A stretch of DNA of 64,000 bases from Hanleya hanleyi (GCA_036873755.1 JAVTVY010020580.1:16128-80127); one strand, 5' to 3'; shown: positions 51,462-62,500, counted from the stretch's first letter. Numbers and translations are program-made. The notes: generated by a model from the sequence alone, not told the origin.

Positions 51462-52309
51462 TCAACCCGGCCAATACAGCTTTCAACTCGGCCAATACAA
51501 CTCGGCCAATACAAGCCGGGTTCGACATGACGTATGGACAGGCCGTTTTACACTGTATTCGGGTAATAACATACACAGTCAATTAATAAGATAGACTATT
51601 AACAAGCAGTAAGATAATTAGCGGTTAATTTGGGGCTATTGTCTAAAACTCGTATGTTCGTCACTCCATGCCAAACGTCTACGTACAGGGTAATATCATA
51701 ATTCGCGAACATTAGGCTGGTTAAAAAAGTTTCCTGTTTAGCATCACCGCCCGTCCCGAATATTCGGCCGCCCGTATTTTTTATTTCTATTCTTTTTTTC
51801 CTCCTCATCTTTGGAATCGACGCTCCGAGACCGAAGTCAAGCGACTCAGAAGTAGATATCTCAATAAATGTACACTAAAATTTATTGAAACTAGACCCAG
51901 ATACAAGCCAAACGATTTTTCTGTTCAATAAACTAGTTACATCATTCATCCGACGATGCATATAGTTTGGGGTCCGAAGTCGAGATTCGTCAAGGCCGAG
52001 GCCGCCAAACATTGTCAATTTATTGTTTCTCTGTTTACATCAACCCGTTGAAATATAAGCATAAATAAAGAGATATTCTTGTATATTCTGTATGGTACAA
52101 ATCGGCCGTGTTCTAATTCATTTCCAGAATTCCCCGTCAGTATCCACCACAGAAACAGCCAAATCAAATAGTTCGATAAAACAGGCTTTGGGTGTGCATT
52201 TATAACTTGCACAGTTATAAACCAGAATTGAAAATACACAAATTGATACATATTTGTTCAATTATTATTCGAAATTCAAAACCATCTATCACTGAGTGAT
52301 AATACCGCA

Positions 52310-53530
52310 TGCCCCTACAATGTATATTAGAAATCAGGGCTACAAACCGGCCTCGTTTTGATAGGATCATGCGCAATGCTGATGTTTTGATTTCGCATCC
52401 TGACTTCGCGCTTCGCTGTTTTGATTTCGCATCCTGACTTCGCTTCGTGCCTCGCTGTTTTGATTTCGCATCCTGACTTCGCGCTTCGCTGTTTTGATTT
52501 CGCATCCTGACTTCGCGCTTCGCTGTTTTGATTTCGCATCCTGGCTTCGCGCTTCGCTGTTTTGATTTCGCATCCTGACTTCGCGCTTCGCGCCTCGCTG
52601 TTTTGATTTCGCATCCTGCCCTCGCGACTTCGCATCCTGACTTCGCGCTTCGCATCCTGACTTCGCATCCTGACTTCGCGCTTCGCTGTTTTGATTTCGC
52701 ATCCTGGCCTTGCGACTTCACATCCTGACTTCGCGCTTTGCATCCTGACTTCGCATCCTGACTTCGCGCTTCGCTGTTTTGATTTCGCATCCTGGCCTCG
52801 CGACTTCGCATCCTGCCCTCGCGACTTCGCATCCTACCTTCGCGACTTCGCATCCTGCCTTCGCGACTTCGCATCCTGCCTTCGTGTGTCGGTCCCGATT
52901 CATAACACAATACAGCGATGTCCCTTCTCGGCCATCATACAGTAGTCTAGATAGGTGTTCCACTTTTGACAATAGGATAGAGTTCTCCGTATTAGCGGTG
53001 TCTAGAAGGTCTGGGAGTATTTTGCTGACGTCTAGGACAATCTGCGTAAGGACGCGTGGATCAGACTGAGCATGTTCTGCTAAATCCTCGTGGTGCGCTG
53101 ATGTGAGTAGCCTGATAAGTTTGTTGACTGGATCTTTCCGGAAGCTTTGTAGTCTGCTGCAGGTAGCTACGAAGTGAATTAAGTCCTCTGGTCCATCGTC
53201 ACAGAGGCGACACGTCGCGTCTACTGCATACTGGTTGAATCTGGCACGGTTTGATTGAAGGATGTAACATCCGGTGAGAAGCTTGACTTTTACGCAGGCT
53301 CTCTGTACGTCTCTTGGGCAGTCGTATACCGATGTCCAGACGTGGTGAGGTTTACGAACTCCACAGGCATCAAGGTTCAGAAATCTAAGCGAGGTCTTTG
53401 TCATTGCTTCATTTTGAAGAACGGAGGTCCAGTAATTGTTAATCGCTTTTTTGACTTTCTGTTTGAAGGTGTTTCTGTTGGGTGGGTCCAGCAACAGTTG
53501 GGTGGCAGATGGGAGGTTGTATTTATACAT
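52310..53530 (-). pseudogene. LINE ORF2 C terminus plus 3' minisatellite, minus orientation
   Basis: From 53530 the frame shows a LINE C-terminal domain with Cys-rich CRLCDDGPEDLIHFVATC and surrounding helices (VKLLTGCYILQSNR). It runs on into the same CGAAGTCAGGATGCG minisatellite as 49115-49845 without a stop. The element ends near 52310 at the same 3' boundary. 5'-truncated within ORF2; no RT remains. Confidence 0.85.
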
Positions 53531-53539
53531 CTATATATC

Positions 53540-54989
53540 TACTATTCGTCACAAACTAACAAACTGACAATGGGATAATGGCAACAATAAAACGTGTATT
53601 GTTTTCTGCATTCAGACAACGCTGTAGGGAGAAGTTCGTCACGTGTTACTTATGATTGTTCTTCGCCGCACAGCGCCCCACCCCTCTACTGGAGACATGG
53701 TCTTCATGATCTGTCTCCAGCAGTCAGGGTACGCGGAAATGTAGATATTCTATTCAGATGTAAGAATACGTACTGACGATAGGGAATGATGAGACAGGGA
53801 AAAGGTGGAGAAAATAGATCAAATATCACGAAATCGACTATACATAGAAAAATTGTGTTATAGCTTATTCATATATGAACTTAATAATAAATGATAAAAT
53901 AATGATGTTTTCAAGGCTAACTTTGCCTCATCCACAAACCATTGCAACGAGCCAATGCTTCAAGTCGATTGTTTATCTCTGAACACGTCTGAAACTTACC
54001 ACTATGTCATACTTGATCTCAACATTAGGGAACCTAACAACAAAAGTCTGTCAATAAACATCTCTATGTATTACATTCGGCTTAGGGACCATTCAAAATT
54101 TATCCTGAGGGGGGGGGGGGGGCGGTGGAATTTAAGGGGGGGTCACCAATAACTTCGAGCCCTACGAAGGGGGGGTCATGTGTAACTAGACTGTGTGTAG
54201 AGGGGGGGTCATCAGTAACTTGATAAATGATGATGATAAATGGACAGCTATTCAGCTAGGATTTCTTGAGCTTCTGTATGAATTTCATGTTTTTAGGTCG
54301 AAGAACCAGGCTGGACTTTAGATCAGGAAACACATGTATCAGAACACGGCTTTGTTTATCCATGGAGCCTACTAAAACAGTAGGCTCTATGGTTTATCAT
54401 AAGCCTAAACAGCATACAGTACCATAGATAGACCTATGTTCTGTTAGCATTAATCTCTGTACAAACCTCCTGTAGTGTAGTAGGACATGAGACTGGTAAA
54501 TGGCTTTATAATCATATTTACTCTTCTCGAGATGTATTAAAAGCTAGGCCCCTATTCATACCAGCTAGATTTGAGTTACTACACAGTGCATCTAGCAAAT
54601 CCTTTATCTAAACACATCCAGGTGCAGTGCAGCCTGGACATTGTGGACATTGACTAGCTAAATGAATATAGCCTGCATTTTGAGACTGAAACAAACCATT
54701 CAATAATTTATGCTGCCCCAAAGTTGAAGAAATAAATTGTGGCGTACTACAAGACAAGTTGTACTGACGGTAGTTTATGTCATGATGAGGATAATATTAT
54801 AAAATATAATAATTTTAATAGTTTTATAATAATAAAACACCGTCTATTTTTTGCAGGGTTTTTGTAGTGAAGCCGACATGATGAATGCATGAAATTAATC
54901 ATGTCAGATTCGTCCGAATTTTTATAAAGTTTATCTCTGTGTCAGTATAACAAACATAACCTCATTGTTTCTCTGAGCGGTTGTATGTA
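53540..54989. other. Low-information region with G-runs
   Basis: No gene seen. Four G-runs of 7-14 bases at about 54109-54210, separated by GTCACCAATAACTT-like words, could fold as G-quadruplex. A small hairpin (GGAGCCTACTaaaacAGTAGGCTC) lies near 54365-54388. Confidence 0.45.
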
Positions 54990-55344
54990 AGTAGTATAGA
55001 AAGAGGGATTCGACTCTCTTTTTTCGGGCGCACGAAAGTGGCGCAGGTTATTTGCCTATGTTCAATGGCTAGAAATGGCAAATCGGGAACCCTCAAAATT
55101 ATGGTAAGGGAGGTAACTCCAGTTCAAGGTATGAGATTTTGTGGCGGTGTTCTGCGCAAGTGTGACGTCATGTATGACGTCACTTCCGGTCTGGGTGAAT
55201 CGGGCGTGTGTATTCCTCCGCGGTGATGCGGTCTGGTGGTGATGCGGTCTGCCTCCGCGGAAAAAAAGTAGTCCCCAGACTTCAAATACGCTGCATGGTC
55301 CGATGGGGTCGAGTGAGGTACCAAAGTGAAGCATTCGTGAAGGG
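54990..55344 (+). repeat. Polinton-like terminus (AGTAGTATAG) with CRE/ETS
   Basis: AGTAGTATAGAAAGAGGG at 54990, CRE at 55163-55170, and CRE/ETS TGACGTCACTTCCGG at 55175-55189 followed by TCTGGGTGAATCGGGCGTG, nearly the same as 20973-21006. Then CCGCGGTGATGCGGTCTGGTG, shared with 19149-19175. This ties the array at 18969 and the region after 54990 to one family of Polinton-related elements. Confidence 0.7.
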
Positions 55345-56395
55345 GCATCCAGTCATGGGTGGGTGCATGTAAAATTAGGATTTGTTCCCGAAAATATAAA
55401 AAGCGGAACACGGACTGTACCCCTAAAATAGGGGAAAACCCCTATCACCTCTAGCCAAAAGGGCTAATATCGGTCCCCGGGCGTATTGGGACCTGCCTAT
55501 CAAGTCAATGGGGTGGGTGCATGTAAAATTAGGATTTGTTCCCGAAACTATAAAAAGCGGAACACGGACTTTACCCGTGAAATAGGGGAAAACCCCTATC
55601 ACATCTAGCCAAAAGGGCTAATATCGATCCTCGGGCTTATCGGGGCCTGCCTATCAAGTCAGTGGGGTGGGTGCATGTAAAATTAGGATTTTTTCTCGAA
55701 ACTATAAAAAGCGGAACACGGACTTTACCCCTAAAATAGGGGAAAACCCTATCAACCCTAGTCAAAAGGGCTAATATCGGTCCCCGGGCTTATCGGGGCC
55801 TGCCTATCAAGTCAATGGGGTGGGTGCATGTAAAATTAGGATTTTTTTCCGAAACTATAAAAAAGCGGAACACGGACTTTACCCCTAAAATAGGGGAAAA
55901 CACCTATCAACCCTAGCCAAAAGGGCTAATATCGGTCCCAGGCTTATTGGGACCTGCCTATCAAGTCAATGGGGTGGGTGGATGTAAAATTAGGATTTTC
56001 CCCCGAAAATATAAAAAGCAGAACACGGAATTACCCCTAAAATAGGGGGAAACCCCTATCAACCCTAGTCAAAAGGGCTAATATCGGTCCCCGGGCTAAT
56101 CGGGGCCTGCCTATCAAGTCAATGGTGTGGGTGCATGTAAAATTAGCATTTTCGCCGGAAATATAAGAAACGGAACACGGACTTTACCCCTAAAATAGGG
56201 GAAAACCCCTATCACCTCTAGCCAAAAGGGCTAATATCGGTCCCCTGGCTTATCGGGGCCTGCCTATTAGTCAATGGGGTGGGTGCATGTAAAATTAGGA
56301 TTTTTCTCCGAAACTATAAAAAGCGGAACTCGGACTTTACCCCTACAATAGGGGTCTGTATTATACAATATACGGGGAAATGCCTGTATGGGGTA
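55345..56395 (+). repeat. About 153-bp tandem array, seven units
   Basis: GGGTGGGTGCATGTAAAATTA marks near 55359, 55509, 55667, 55818, 55973, 56128 and 56277. Each unit has ACTATAAAAAGCGGAACACG (TATA-like), paired CCCCTA/TAGGGG words and AGCCAAAAGGGCTAATATCG. Non-coding. Confidence 0.95.
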
Positions 56396-57270
56396 AGGGG
56401 ATGGTCATTTTTTTTCGTGGGCTTTACTATGGGTTGTGGGGTCTCGTTTTTCTCGTCTCGCCAAGAAAAACACGATGGGAGGGGTCCCGGAGCGAAGCGG
56501 TGAAATTTTTGGAAAAAGTCACCGAGGTCTGTATATAGGCCTATAGGCTGGCTATGGGGGGTATAGGTCCATCTTGCAAAATTCACACACGTTCATTGTG
56601 ATATGTGTTGTTTGGTCTTGTTTTTCACGTCTCGTCATTTAGAACACGATGGGAGGGGTCCCGGAGCGAAGCGGTGAAATTTTTGGAAAAAGTCACCGAG
56701 GTCTGTATATAGGCCTATAGGCTGGCTATGGGGGGTATAGGTCCATCCTGGAAAATTCACACACGTTCATTGTGATATGTGTTGTTTGGTCTTGTTTTTC
56801 ACGTCTCGTCATTTAGAACACGATGGGAAGGGTCCCGGAGCGAAACGGTGAAATTTTTGGAAAAGTACCATATAGCCCATATAGTCCCATAGGCTGGCTA
56901 TGGGAGGGATAGGTCCATCCTGGGAAATTCACACACGTTCATTGTGATATGGGTTGTTTGGTCTTGTTTTTCACGTCTCGTCATTTAGAACACGGTGGGA
57001 AGGGTCCCGGAGCGCAACCGTGAAATTTTTGGAAAAGTACCATATAGCCCATATAGCTCCATACTGGCTATGGGGGTATAGGTCCATCCTGGGAAATTCA
57101 CACACGTTCATTGTGATATGGGTTGTTTGGTCTTGTTTTTCACGTCTCGTCATTTAGAACACAATGGGAAAGTCCCGGAGCGAAACGGTGAAATTTTTGA
57201 AAAAAGTTCAGCGAGGCCTGGGTAGATCCATATAGCCCCATACTGGCTATGGGTGTATAGGTCCATACTG
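56396..57270 (-). repeat. About 178-bp tandem array (left palindrome arm)
   Basis: Five units with TTCACACACGTTCATTGTGATA, CACGTCTCGTCATTTAGAAC and GGTCCCGGAGCGAAGCGGTG; marks near 56580, 56757, 56932 and 57106. Mirrored at about 63140-63995. Confidence 0.9.
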
Positions 57271-57391
57271 GGTGGACGTTTTGGGGTCTAGGTGAGCCCC
57301 TTATGATCCTATGGTGTCGTATGAGGTCTTATTTTGAAGCTCTCGTGGAGAAGCATCCGATTGGGCTAATGGTTCGTCCGTTTTCAATATT

Positions 57392-57770
57392 CTGCGCATG
57401 CGCAGTCTGGCCGTAGTATAGAAAGCAGGCATGTTGGGGGTATGTGGGGGTGTGTTTGGGGTAGAGATGGACCACTATGGGTCCAAATGGGTCGTGGGAG
57501 GTGTCAAAGTGAAGCTTGTGTGGGGTAGAGTCAGACTGGCGTGTTTTTAGTGCAAGTCGCGTCAACCTGCGCATGCGCAGTTGGGTGTAGTTAGTAAAGT
57601 GGCCATTTTGGGGGTGCGTGGAGGTGTGCTTGGGGTAGAGGGGGACCATCCTTGGTCGTGGGAGGTGTTATTTTGTAGCTCTCTGGGTGTACAGCCCCAG
57701 TTGAGGGATGTTCTCGTTATCTGTGACGTCATCGGTGACGTCATCAGTACGAGTAGTAGCGAAAGTGGGC
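57392..57770 (+). promoter_or_regulatory. NRF1-type and CRE sites
   Basis: TGCGCATGCGCA at 57392-57403, a variant CTGCGCATGCGCAG at 57568-57581, and two TGACGTCA in GTGACGTCATCGGTGACGTCATCAG (57723-57747). Same modules as the array at 19-20 kb. Mirrored at 62664-63015. Confidence 0.6.
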
Positions 57771-57919
57771 ATTTTAGGAAAGTGCAGGAAGGTATTTGGA
57801 GTAGAGAGGGACCATCCTTGGTCCGATTGTTTCGTGGGAGGTGTCATCTTGTAGCTTTCATGGTGTACATCCCCATTTGAGGGATGTTCGCGTCATCTGT
57901 GACGTCACCAATCAATAAT

Positions 57920-58054
57920 ACCACCACACACACACACACTACCACACACCACCACCACACACCACCACCACACACCACCACCACCACCACCACCACCACC
58001 ACACCACACACCACCACCACCACCACCGGGCGTTGACGGGCGTCAACGCCCGGT
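57920..58054. repeat. CCA/CAC microsatellite with a short palindrome
   Basis: (CCA)n/(CACA)n run to 58026, then CCGGGCGTTGACG and its complement separated by two bases (58027-58054). Mirrored at about 62341-62490. Confidence 0.85.
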
Positions 58055-58393
58055 GGTGGTGATAGCTCACGTGGGTCGGAACTCCGGAGCTCGGAGCTCC
58101 GCTGTATTATACAATCGGATAGCGGTTGTCTTGAATAACAACAAGTTCAGCAATGTTCATACAGTTTATTATCCCCAATGTTACATCATACCCAGGCTGG
58201 GGGAGCCGCCCTGGGTAGGTTTAGTATGTTCGCAACAAAACAAATTGAAATATAAAACACCATGCTTTATTATTTAACGCACCGTCACATTAGGAACAAG
58301 TGTTTACTGAGCTCTATTCAACGATCAGCATTTAGACATATAGAGTATGTACGTATGTATGTTATGCCATTCATCAGTGCATGGGTGAAGCAT

Positions 58394-59290
58394 TTAGCCG
58401 ATGGGGTGGTCGGTCAGCTTGGTAACGAAAAACGTGACATTGGTCATACTCTCCACTGTCCACTTGGTGTCGGGACGTTGTTGTTGGGCCCATTCCAAGA
58501 CATCCACGGTGTCCAGTTTCTCCAGCATCGTCTCTAGCGACACCCTATCCGTGATGGTAAGCGATTGGTCAAATACCCGGATGTTACTGCTCGGGTAAAA
58601 GTATCGGACTTGGTCTGTCACGTTATGCTGCAGCACATAACCAAACGCCAGATTTAATTTGAAGGACGTAGTTTGATCGTTGAACATGGCTTCCACGTAG
58701 CTGCGTAAACGGGCGAGGTCGGTCAGTCGGAAATTGTAGATATCTTGAATAGGGCGATGACGGTGGAAACAGTGCCGTATCATGGGCCAATGGCGCCGAT
58801 AGATGTCACTCACTGGATGGTCTTCGTGTAACAGATCGCTAAGAACATTTATGGGTTCATCCGCGAAGTGTACTTTGCTCTCCACGTCGTACAAATTCTG
58901 ACCCAAAGTCTTGTCGTCGGAATTTGACTGTTGAATTAGGAGGATATCATCATCATCGGCCTTCGTGCGGTGGGTGGGAGTTCCCGCTGTCTCGATACTG
59001 TTGCCTACGGGCTCCTCTACCTGCAAACTTGGCTGCGGATCAGGGTGTTGTGTACGTTGGTGTCGCAGCAACAGACTGGGCAGTTTGAAAAGTCGACCAC
59101 ATTCCTCGCATAGATGCTTGGGTGTCCCATGCACTGTCCGTTCATGACACCGTAGACTGTCCTGGCGAATAAATAGTTTCCCACACCTCGTGCAGCTATA
59201 CCGGGTGGTTCCGTCGTGCTTGGTGGCCTCATGGCAGCGCAAGTCGTGCAGACGAGTAAACTGCTTCTGGCAAGTTGTGCAAGTGAACAT
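58394..59290 (-). CDS. C2H2 zinc-finger protein with Polinton PolB N-terminal region, left arm
   Basis: 298 residues, intact. Three C2H2 fingers at residues 1-80 (CTTCQKQFTRLHDLRCH, CTRCGKLFIRQDSLRCH, CEECGRLFKLPSLLLRH). A linker of about 75 residues follows, then a block (about 155-298) homologous to the first frame of the Polinton polymerase at 21654: IYNFRLTDLARLRSYVE, SFKLNLAFGYVLQH, RYFYPSSN, TNVTFFVTKL. It stops at HPIG, where polymerase continues in the full element. AATAAA complement at 58265-58270. No exonuclease or polymerase motifs, so not catalytic. May bind DNA near element ends. Promoter missing in this arm. Confidence 0.8.
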   Translation of the reverse strand: MFTCTTCQKQFTRLHDLRCHEATKHDGTTRYSCTRCGKLFIRQDSLRCHERTVHGTPKHLCEECGRLFKLPSLLLRHQRTQHPDPQPSLQVEEPVGNSIETAGTPTHRTKADDDDILLIQQSNSDDKTLGQNLYDVESKVHFADEPINVLSDLLHEDHPVSDIYRRHWPMIRHCFHRHRPIQDIYNFRLTDLARLRSYVEAMFNDQTTSFKLNLAFGYVLQHNVTDQVRYFYPSSNIRVFDQSLTITDRVSLETMLEKLDTVDVLEWAQQQRPDTKWTVESMTNVTFFVTKLTDHPIG

Positions 59291-59314
59291 CTTGGTGGTT
59301 GACAGAGTGTCTGA

Positions 59315-59420
59315 TTCCGTTCACGTGACCGGAACTGACCTTTGACCCCGGCGCGCGTTAACAATACCGGATAAAATTGCGCGCCGGGGTCAAAGGTCAG
59401 TTCCGGTCACGTGAACGGAA
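59315..59420. other. Perfect hairpin with terminal control motifs (head-to-head ends)
   Basis: 42-bp arms, 59315-59356 and 59379-59420, fully complementary, with a 22-nt loop. Each arm has TCACGTGA, CCGGAACTGACCTTTGACCC (DR1) and GGCGCGC. Outside, 59446-59453 is the octamer ATGCAAAT. The motif set matches the Polinton end at 20821-20875, so this looks like two related element termini joined at their tips. Confidence 0.75.
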
Positions 59421-59439
59421 GCGGAAGTGACCTCGCAGA

Positions 59440-59820
59440 GATCATATGCAAATGTCACTTCCGAGCTCTGAGCTCCACTCGCTTTGAGCTCCAAGAGCTC
59501 CGATCCAAGAGCTCTGCCACACGGGAGCTCCCACCATCACCACCACCACCGGGCGAGGTCCGGCATCTTCAGTCCGGGTCTTTTCGGTGACGGAGTGTGA
59601 ACATGATAGCACATGTACTGACCTGTCTGTGGGGGTTTTCACACAATGTCGTTCACTTCCGAGTTTCTTCGGTCACTTCCCGAAAAGACACGAAGGTGGC
59701 TGAAGAGACACGGAGGTCACCGAAGATGTCACGCAGATCATCGAAGAGACACGGAGGTGCCCGAACATGATACCAGCTAGCGTGCTATAAAAGGGAAGCG
59801 GCCTGGCCGTTTCATCAGAC
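59440..59820 (+). promoter_or_regulatory. Diverged Polinton TIR with promoter of the middle gene
   Basis: Octamer at 59446, an ETS-like CACTTCCG, GAGCTC-rich stretch, then TCTTTTCGGTGACGG, ATGTACTGACCTGTCTGTGG, and CACGGAGGTCACCGAAGATG units (59690-59770), all shared with the main TIR. TATAAAAG at 59786-59793 and CATCAG 27 bp later serve the gene at 59839. Confidence 0.7.
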
Positions 59821-59838
59821 ACTCTGTCAACCACCAAG

Positions 59839-60753
59839 AGGTTCACTTGTACTACGTGCTCGAAATCATTCACTCGTCTGCACGACTTGCGCCGCCATGA
59901 GGCTACCAAGCACGAAGGAACCGCCCGGTATAGCTGTACGATATGTACACTATCGTTTCAGCGCCCGGATCATTTACAGCGCCACACACGTGCACGCCAT
60001 GAAGTACCCAAGCGTCCATGCAAAGAATGTGGTCGGCTTTTCAAACTGACCAGTCAGTTGCTGCGACACCAACGCACGCGACACCCTGTTCCGCAGCCAC
60101 GTTTGCAGGTAGAAGAGCCCGTAGGCATCAATATCGAAACAGGGGGAACTCCCACCCATCGCACGAGGGCCGATGATGATGTCGCCCTAATTCAACAGCC
60201 AAATTCCGACGACAAGACCTTGAGCCAGACTTTGTACGACGTGGAGGGCAAAGTACACTTCGTGGACGAACCCATAAATGTTCCTAGCGATCTGTTACAC
60301 GAAGACCATCCAATGAGTGACATCTATCGGCGCCATTGGCACATGATCCGGCACTGTTTCTACCGTCATCGCCCTATTCAAGATATCTACAATTTCCGAC
60401 GGACCGACCTCGCCCGTCTACGCAGCTACGTGGAAGCCATCTTCAACGATCAAACTACGTCCTTCAAGTTGAATCTGGCGTTTGGTTATGTGCTACAGCA
60501 TAAGGACACAGACCAAGCCCGATATTTTTACCCGAGCAGTAACATCCGGGTATTTGACCAACCGTTTACCATCATTAACCGGGCGTCGCTAGAGGCGATG
60601 CTGGAGAAACTGGACAACGTGGATCCCTTGGAATGGGCCCAACAACAACACCCCAACACACAATGGGTCGTAGAGAGGGTGACCAATGCCACGTTTTTCG
60701 TTACCAAGCTGACCGACCACCCCCATCGGCTGAATGCGTCACACATGCACTGA
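59839..60753 (+). pseudogene. C2H2 / PolB-N gene, middle copy, start codon lost
   Basis: Same layout as 58394-59290. The expected ATG is AGG at 59839; the next in-frame ATG (59887) would delete most of finger 1. An extra C near 60720 shifts the last codons past the usual stop (ending ...ASHMH). Otherwise open, with diverged fingers (CTTCSKSFTRLHDLRRH, CTICTLSFQRPDHLQRH), so it is a separate, older copy. Confidence 0.75.
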
Positions 60754-60814
60754 TGAATACCATAACATACCGTACATACTCTATATGTCTACATGCTGAT
60801 CGTTGACGGTACGG

Positions 60815-61010
60815 AGGTGACCGAAGAGACACGGAGGTGACCGAAGATGTCACGGAGGTCACCGAAGAGACACGGAGATCCATCCGGGTTTACACGGGAA
60901 CAGCCGGGTAGTTACGGAGGTGACCGAAGAGACACGGAGGTGACCGAAGATGTCACGGAGGTGCCCGAAGAGATACGGAGGTTACCGAAGATGTCACGGC
61001 TCGGCCCTCG
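60815..61010 (+). repeat. TIR-type minisatellite before the right-arm gene
   Basis: CACGGAGGTGACCGAAGAGA and CACGGAGGTGACCGAAGATG units in two blocks around ATCCGGGTTTACACGGGAAC, which is also in the main TIR (21238-21257). Homologous to 21235-21330. Confidence 0.85.
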
Positions 61011-61073
61011 ACTTGGGGATAGTTGAACTGAGTGTGCTAAAAATAGATCACCAGCTAGCGTGCTATAAAGGGA

Positions 61074-61115
61074 AGCGGCCTGGCCGTTTCATCAGACACT
61101 CTGTCAACCACCAAG
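61074..61115 (+). promoter_or_regulatory. Promoter of the right-arm zinc-finger/PolB-N gene
   Basis: TATAAAG at 61074-61080 (one A shorter than the middle copy TATAAAAG), leader ATCAGACACTCTGTCAACCA and the ATG at 61116. The left arm lacks this region. Confidence 0.55.
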
Positions 61116-62011
61116 ATGTTCACTTGCACAACTTGCCAGAAGCAGTTTACTCGTCTGCACGACTTGCGCCGCCATGAGGCCACCAAGCACGACGGAACCA
61201 CCCGGTATAGCTGCACGAGGTGCGGGAAACTATTTATTCGCCAGGACAGTCTACGGTGTCATGAACGGACAGTGCATGGGGCACCCAAGCATCTATGCGA
61301 GGAATGTGGTCGACTTTTGAAACTGCCCAGTCTGTTGCTGCGACACCAACGTACACAACACCCTGATCCGCAGCCAAGTTTGCAAGTAGAGGAGCCCGTA
61401 GGCAACAGTATCGAGACAGCGGGAACTCCCACCCACCGCACGAAGGCCGATGATGATGATGTCGCCCTAATTCAACAGTCAAATTCCGACGACAAGACTT
61501 TGGGTCAGAATTTGTACGACGTGGAGAGCAAAGTACACTTCGCGGATGAACCCATAAATGTTCTTAGCGATCTGTTACACGAAGACCATCCAGTGAGTGA
61601 CATCTATCGGCGCCATTGGCCCATGATACGGCACTGTTTCCACCGTCATCGCCCTATTCAAGATATCTACAATTTCCGACTGACCGACCTCGCCCGTTTA
61701 CGCAGCTACGTGAAGCCATCTTCAACGATCAAACTACGTCCTTCAAATTAAATCTGGCGTTTGGTTATGTGCTGCAGCATAACGTGACAGACCAAGTCCG
61801 ATACTTTTACCCGAGCAGTAACATCCGGGTATTTGACCAATCGTTTACCATCACGGATAGGGTGTCGCTAGAGACGATGCTGGAGAAACTGGACACCGTG
61901 GATGCCTTGGAATGGGCCCAACAACAACGTCCCGACACCAAGTGGACAGTGGAGAGTATGACCAATGTCACGTTTTTTGTTACCAAGCTGACCGACCACC
62001 CCATCGGCTGA
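61116..62011 (+). pseudogene. C2H2 / PolB-N gene, right arm, one frameshift
   Basis: Near-identical to the left-arm gene but missing one G near 61710 (AGCTACGTGAAGCC against AGCTACGTGGAAGCC). Frame 61116-61751 therefore ends early and the rest is in 61616-62011. Poly(A) signal AATAAA at 62134-62139. Since the left-arm copy is intact, the lesion arose after the inverted duplication. Confidence 0.85.
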
Positions 62012-62340
62012 ATGCTTCACCCATGCACTGATGAATGCCATAACATACATACGTACATACTCTATATGTCTAAATGCTGATCGTTGAATAGAGCTCAGTA
62101 AACACTTGTTCCTAATGTGACGGTGCGTTAAATAATAAAGCATGGTGTTTTATATTTCAATTTGTTTTGTTGCGAACATACTAAACCTACCCAGGGCGGC
62201 TCCCCCCGCCTGGGTATGATGTAACATTGGGGATAATAAACTGTATGAACATTGCTGAACTTGTTGTTATTCAAGACAACCGCTATCCGATTGTATAATA
62301 CAGCGGAGCTCCGAGCTCCGGAGTTCCGACCCACGTGAGC

Positions 62341-62500
62341 TATCACCACCACCGGGCGTTGACGCCCGTCAACGCGCGGTGGTGGTCGTGGTGGTGGTGG
62401 TGTGTGGTTGTGTGTGGTGGTGGTATTGATGGTGGTGTGTGGTGGTGGTGTGTGGTGGTGGTGTGTGGTAGTGTGTGTGTGTGGTGGTATTATTGATTGG
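62341..62500. repeat. GGT/GTGT microsatellite with palindrome (right arm)
   Basis: Mirror of 57920-58054, with a different repeat number and one substitution in the CCGGGCGTTGACG palindrome. Confidence 0.85.

Larger units (their letters stand above)
49846..52300. other. Sequence between the two LINE 3' ends
   Basis: Non-repetitive or low-copy. AT-rich at 50275-50345. Several TCGGCCAATACAA words at 51440-51515. No supported gene apart from the doubtful ORF at 51009-51461. Confidence 0.4.
56408..59315 (-). repeat. Large palindrome, left arm
   Basis: About 2.9 kb that is the inverted copy of 61091-64000, with a centre near 60203. It includes the 178-bp array, NRF1/CRE block, CCA microsatellite, poly(A) region and an intact zinc-finger/PolB-N gene. 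Homology stops at 59315, inside the 5' leader of that gene. The outer end at 56408 is set only by the window limit on the other arm. Confidence 0.92.

Noticed and set aside
57844..58026. Val/Cys-rich 60-codon minus-strand frame
   Set aside because: Translation of the CCA/CACA microsatellite.
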